A DNA stretch of 7,123 nucleotides. It comes from an uncultured Burkholderiales bacterium. Its GTDB lineage: Bacteria; Pseudomonadota; Gammaproteobacteria; Burkholderiales; Burkholderiaceae_E. The number at the start of each line of letters is the position of its first letter. Position 1 is the first letter of the stretch. The notes below the pieces were generated by a model, which worked only from the letters and a program-made list of their open reading frames with translations, was not told the origin of the DNA and did not search any database. Position numbers and translations under genes: made by a program. Below, one piece after another: positions 6,582 to 7,123 of the stretch. The stretch is taken from assembly GCA_903923345.1 (NCBI GenBank), contig CAIXXI010000409.1, positions 1 to 7,123 on the forward strand, written 5' to 3'.

Positions 6582-6962
6582 ATGGCCGAATTTCAGGAGT
6601 CCGAACACCTGCGCGGCCGGATCGAGGCGCGGCTTGAGCAGTTGCGCGCAGAAATCGCAGCCAAGCTGGGTGATGCGATCGACGCCTCGCAGACCCTCGA
6701 GCGCACCGATGACAGCGGCGATCAGTCTGTCGCAGATGACCTGGCCACCGGCGACTTCGCCGATGCACGGCGCGACATCGAAGAATACGAAGCAGGCCAA
6801 GCCGCGCTGCGCCGACTCGAAGAGGGCTCCTGGGGGCGCTGTGTGGACTGCGGGCAATCGATCCCGGCCGCCCGGCTGCATGCCCAACCGTTTTCGGCGC
6901 GCTGTCTCGAATGCCAGGTGCTGGTCGAACGACACAGCGGCGTGCGTCACACCAGCCTCTGA
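6582..6962 (+). CDS. TraR/DksA-family C4-type zinc-finger protein
   Basis: From the ATG at 6582 the protein has 126 residues. The C-terminal zinc finger has the spacing C-X2-C-X17-C-X2-C (Cys87, Cys90, Cys108, Cys111), the same as in E. coli DksA. Residues 1-80 are charged, Glu/Asp/Arg-rich and apparently coiled-coil, with an acidic turn TDDSGDQSV at 42-50. This matches the DksA tip motif DxxDxA except that Ser49 replaces Ala. DksA-type proteins insert the coiled-coil tip into the RNA polymerase secondary channel and, often with ppGpp, change transcription initiation; short relatives are less understood. AGGGG lies nine bases before this ATG. Alternative in-frame starts are ATG 6549 (preceded by AGGTGAGG), GTG 6543, and TTG 6510, which overlaps the aldolase stop as TTGA. 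The upstream extension looks non-conserved, so 6582 is preferred. Any functional link to the aldolase is unknown. Confidence 0.88.
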   Translation: MAEFQESEHLRGRIEARLEQLRAEIAAKLGDAIDASQTLERTDDSGDQSVADDLATGDFADARRDIEEYEAGQAALRRLEEGSWGRCVDCGQSIPAARLHAQPFSARCLECQVLVERHSGVRHTSL

Positions 6963-7092
6963 AGCAAAGGCCTGCGGCTGAACGGCAGGACACCGCCAAT
7001 GTTGCCCAAGGCCGCCCCGATCAGTCGCCACAGGCAATAATGCGAAGCTGATCATCCGACACCCGGATGGGTTCACCTTCACCGGAGGCCCG
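6963..7092. other. Intergenic region after the DksA-type gene
   Basis: 130 bases between the zinc-finger gene and the next start. It contains an AATAAT hexamer (7036-7041), close to a -10 element but without a matching -35, and a tandem TTCACC repeat (7072-7083). CCTGC and GCAGG (near 6971-6989) could pair across nine bases, but there is no T-run, so I do not call a terminator. No RNA gene is recognisable. Confidence 0.4.
7084..7088 (+). promoter_or_regulatory. Strong ribosome binding site for the gene entering at the right edge
   Basis: GGAGG, a full match to the anti-Shine-Dalgarno core, ends four bases before the ATG at 7093. It is the strongest such site in the window and is the main reason for choosing that start over the out-of-frame ATG at 7066. 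Confidence 0.55.
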
Positions 7093-7123
7093 ATGGCCAA
7101 CCCGCCCGACAGCGTCAGCATGG
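7093..7123 (+). CDS. Start of an unidentified protein, cut by window edge
   Basis: Only ten codons are visible (MANPPDSVSM), following the GGAGG site. Third positions are mostly G or C, like the neighbouring genes. This is too little to assign a family, and I do not recognise it. It could belong to the same strand-wise group as the zinc-finger gene, but the 130-base gap makes an independent transcript more likely. Confidence 0.45.
   Translation, partial: MANPPDSVSM

Noticed and set aside
6971..6989. Possible terminator hairpin after the zinc-finger gene
   Set aside because: The stem is only five base pairs around a nine-base loop, with no following T-run.
7036..7041. AATAAT as the -10 element of a promoter for the right-edge gene
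   Set aside because: Five of six consensus positions match, but nothing resembling a -35 lies 15-19 bases upstream, so it is noted only as a possibility in the intergenic entry.
6399..7121. 240-codon open frame on the minus strand covering the right end
   Set aside because: It is antisense to the zinc-finger gene and the end of the aldolase gene and has no recognisable domain.
7066..7123. ATG at 7066 as the start of the right-edge gene
   Set aside because: It has no ribosome binding site, and its frame runs through the GGAGG site. The ATG at 7093, with GGAGG four bases upstream, is a far better start.

Overview
The window is G+C-rich (roughly two thirds by eye), densely coded, and shows strong G/C bias at third codon positions. 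That bias also leaves long open antisense frames that are not genes. Protein similarity recalled from memory, together with a TACAAT hexamer placed seven bases before an ATG (a leaderless-type signal common in Burkholderiales), suggests a betaproteobacterium. This is an inference; no rRNA or marker gene is present.

Left part (1-1353, minus strand): most of a CoA-acylating methylmalonate-semialdehyde dehydrogenase (mmsA), whose C-terminal end lies beyond the left edge. It is divergent from an IclR-family regulator (1442-2248, plus). The 88-base gap between them holds a good sigma-70-like promoter for mmsA and a cluster of palindromic and direct repeats just downstream of its expected transcription start, a plausible IclR operator.

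Middle part (2283-4318, plus): a zinc-dependent M20 amidohydrolase of the N-carbamoyl-amino-acid hydrolase / beta-ureidopropionase / allantoate amidohydrolase type, followed with a 4-base GTGA overlap by a TauE/SafE-type membrane permease. Regulator, hydrolase and permease look like one transcription unit. Hydrolase plus MmsA fits catabolism of N-carbamoyl-beta-amino acids (reductive pyrimidine breakdown): hydrolysis to beta-alanine or beta-aminoisobutyrate, transamination by an enzyme not in the window, then oxidation of the semialdehyde to acetyl-CoA or propionyl-CoA. The substrate is not proven by the sequence.

Right part (4348-6962, plus): a PdxA-family dehydrogenase outside the usual surA-pdxA-ksgA setting, nine bases before a low-specificity L-threonine aldolase, then a short TraR/DksA-type C4 zinc-finger protein. 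PdxA and threonine aldolase act on chemically related hydroxythreonine compounds, so the pair may be a small dissimilatory module. The window closes with a strong ribosome binding site and the first ten codons of another gene.

I see no RNA genes, insertion sequences, CRISPR arrays, attachment sites or convincing intrinsic terminators. Most of the window is ordinary, well-conserved metabolism. The parts most worth a second look are the divergent control region, the PdxA/threonine aldolase pair, and a 22-residue insertion in the aldolase.
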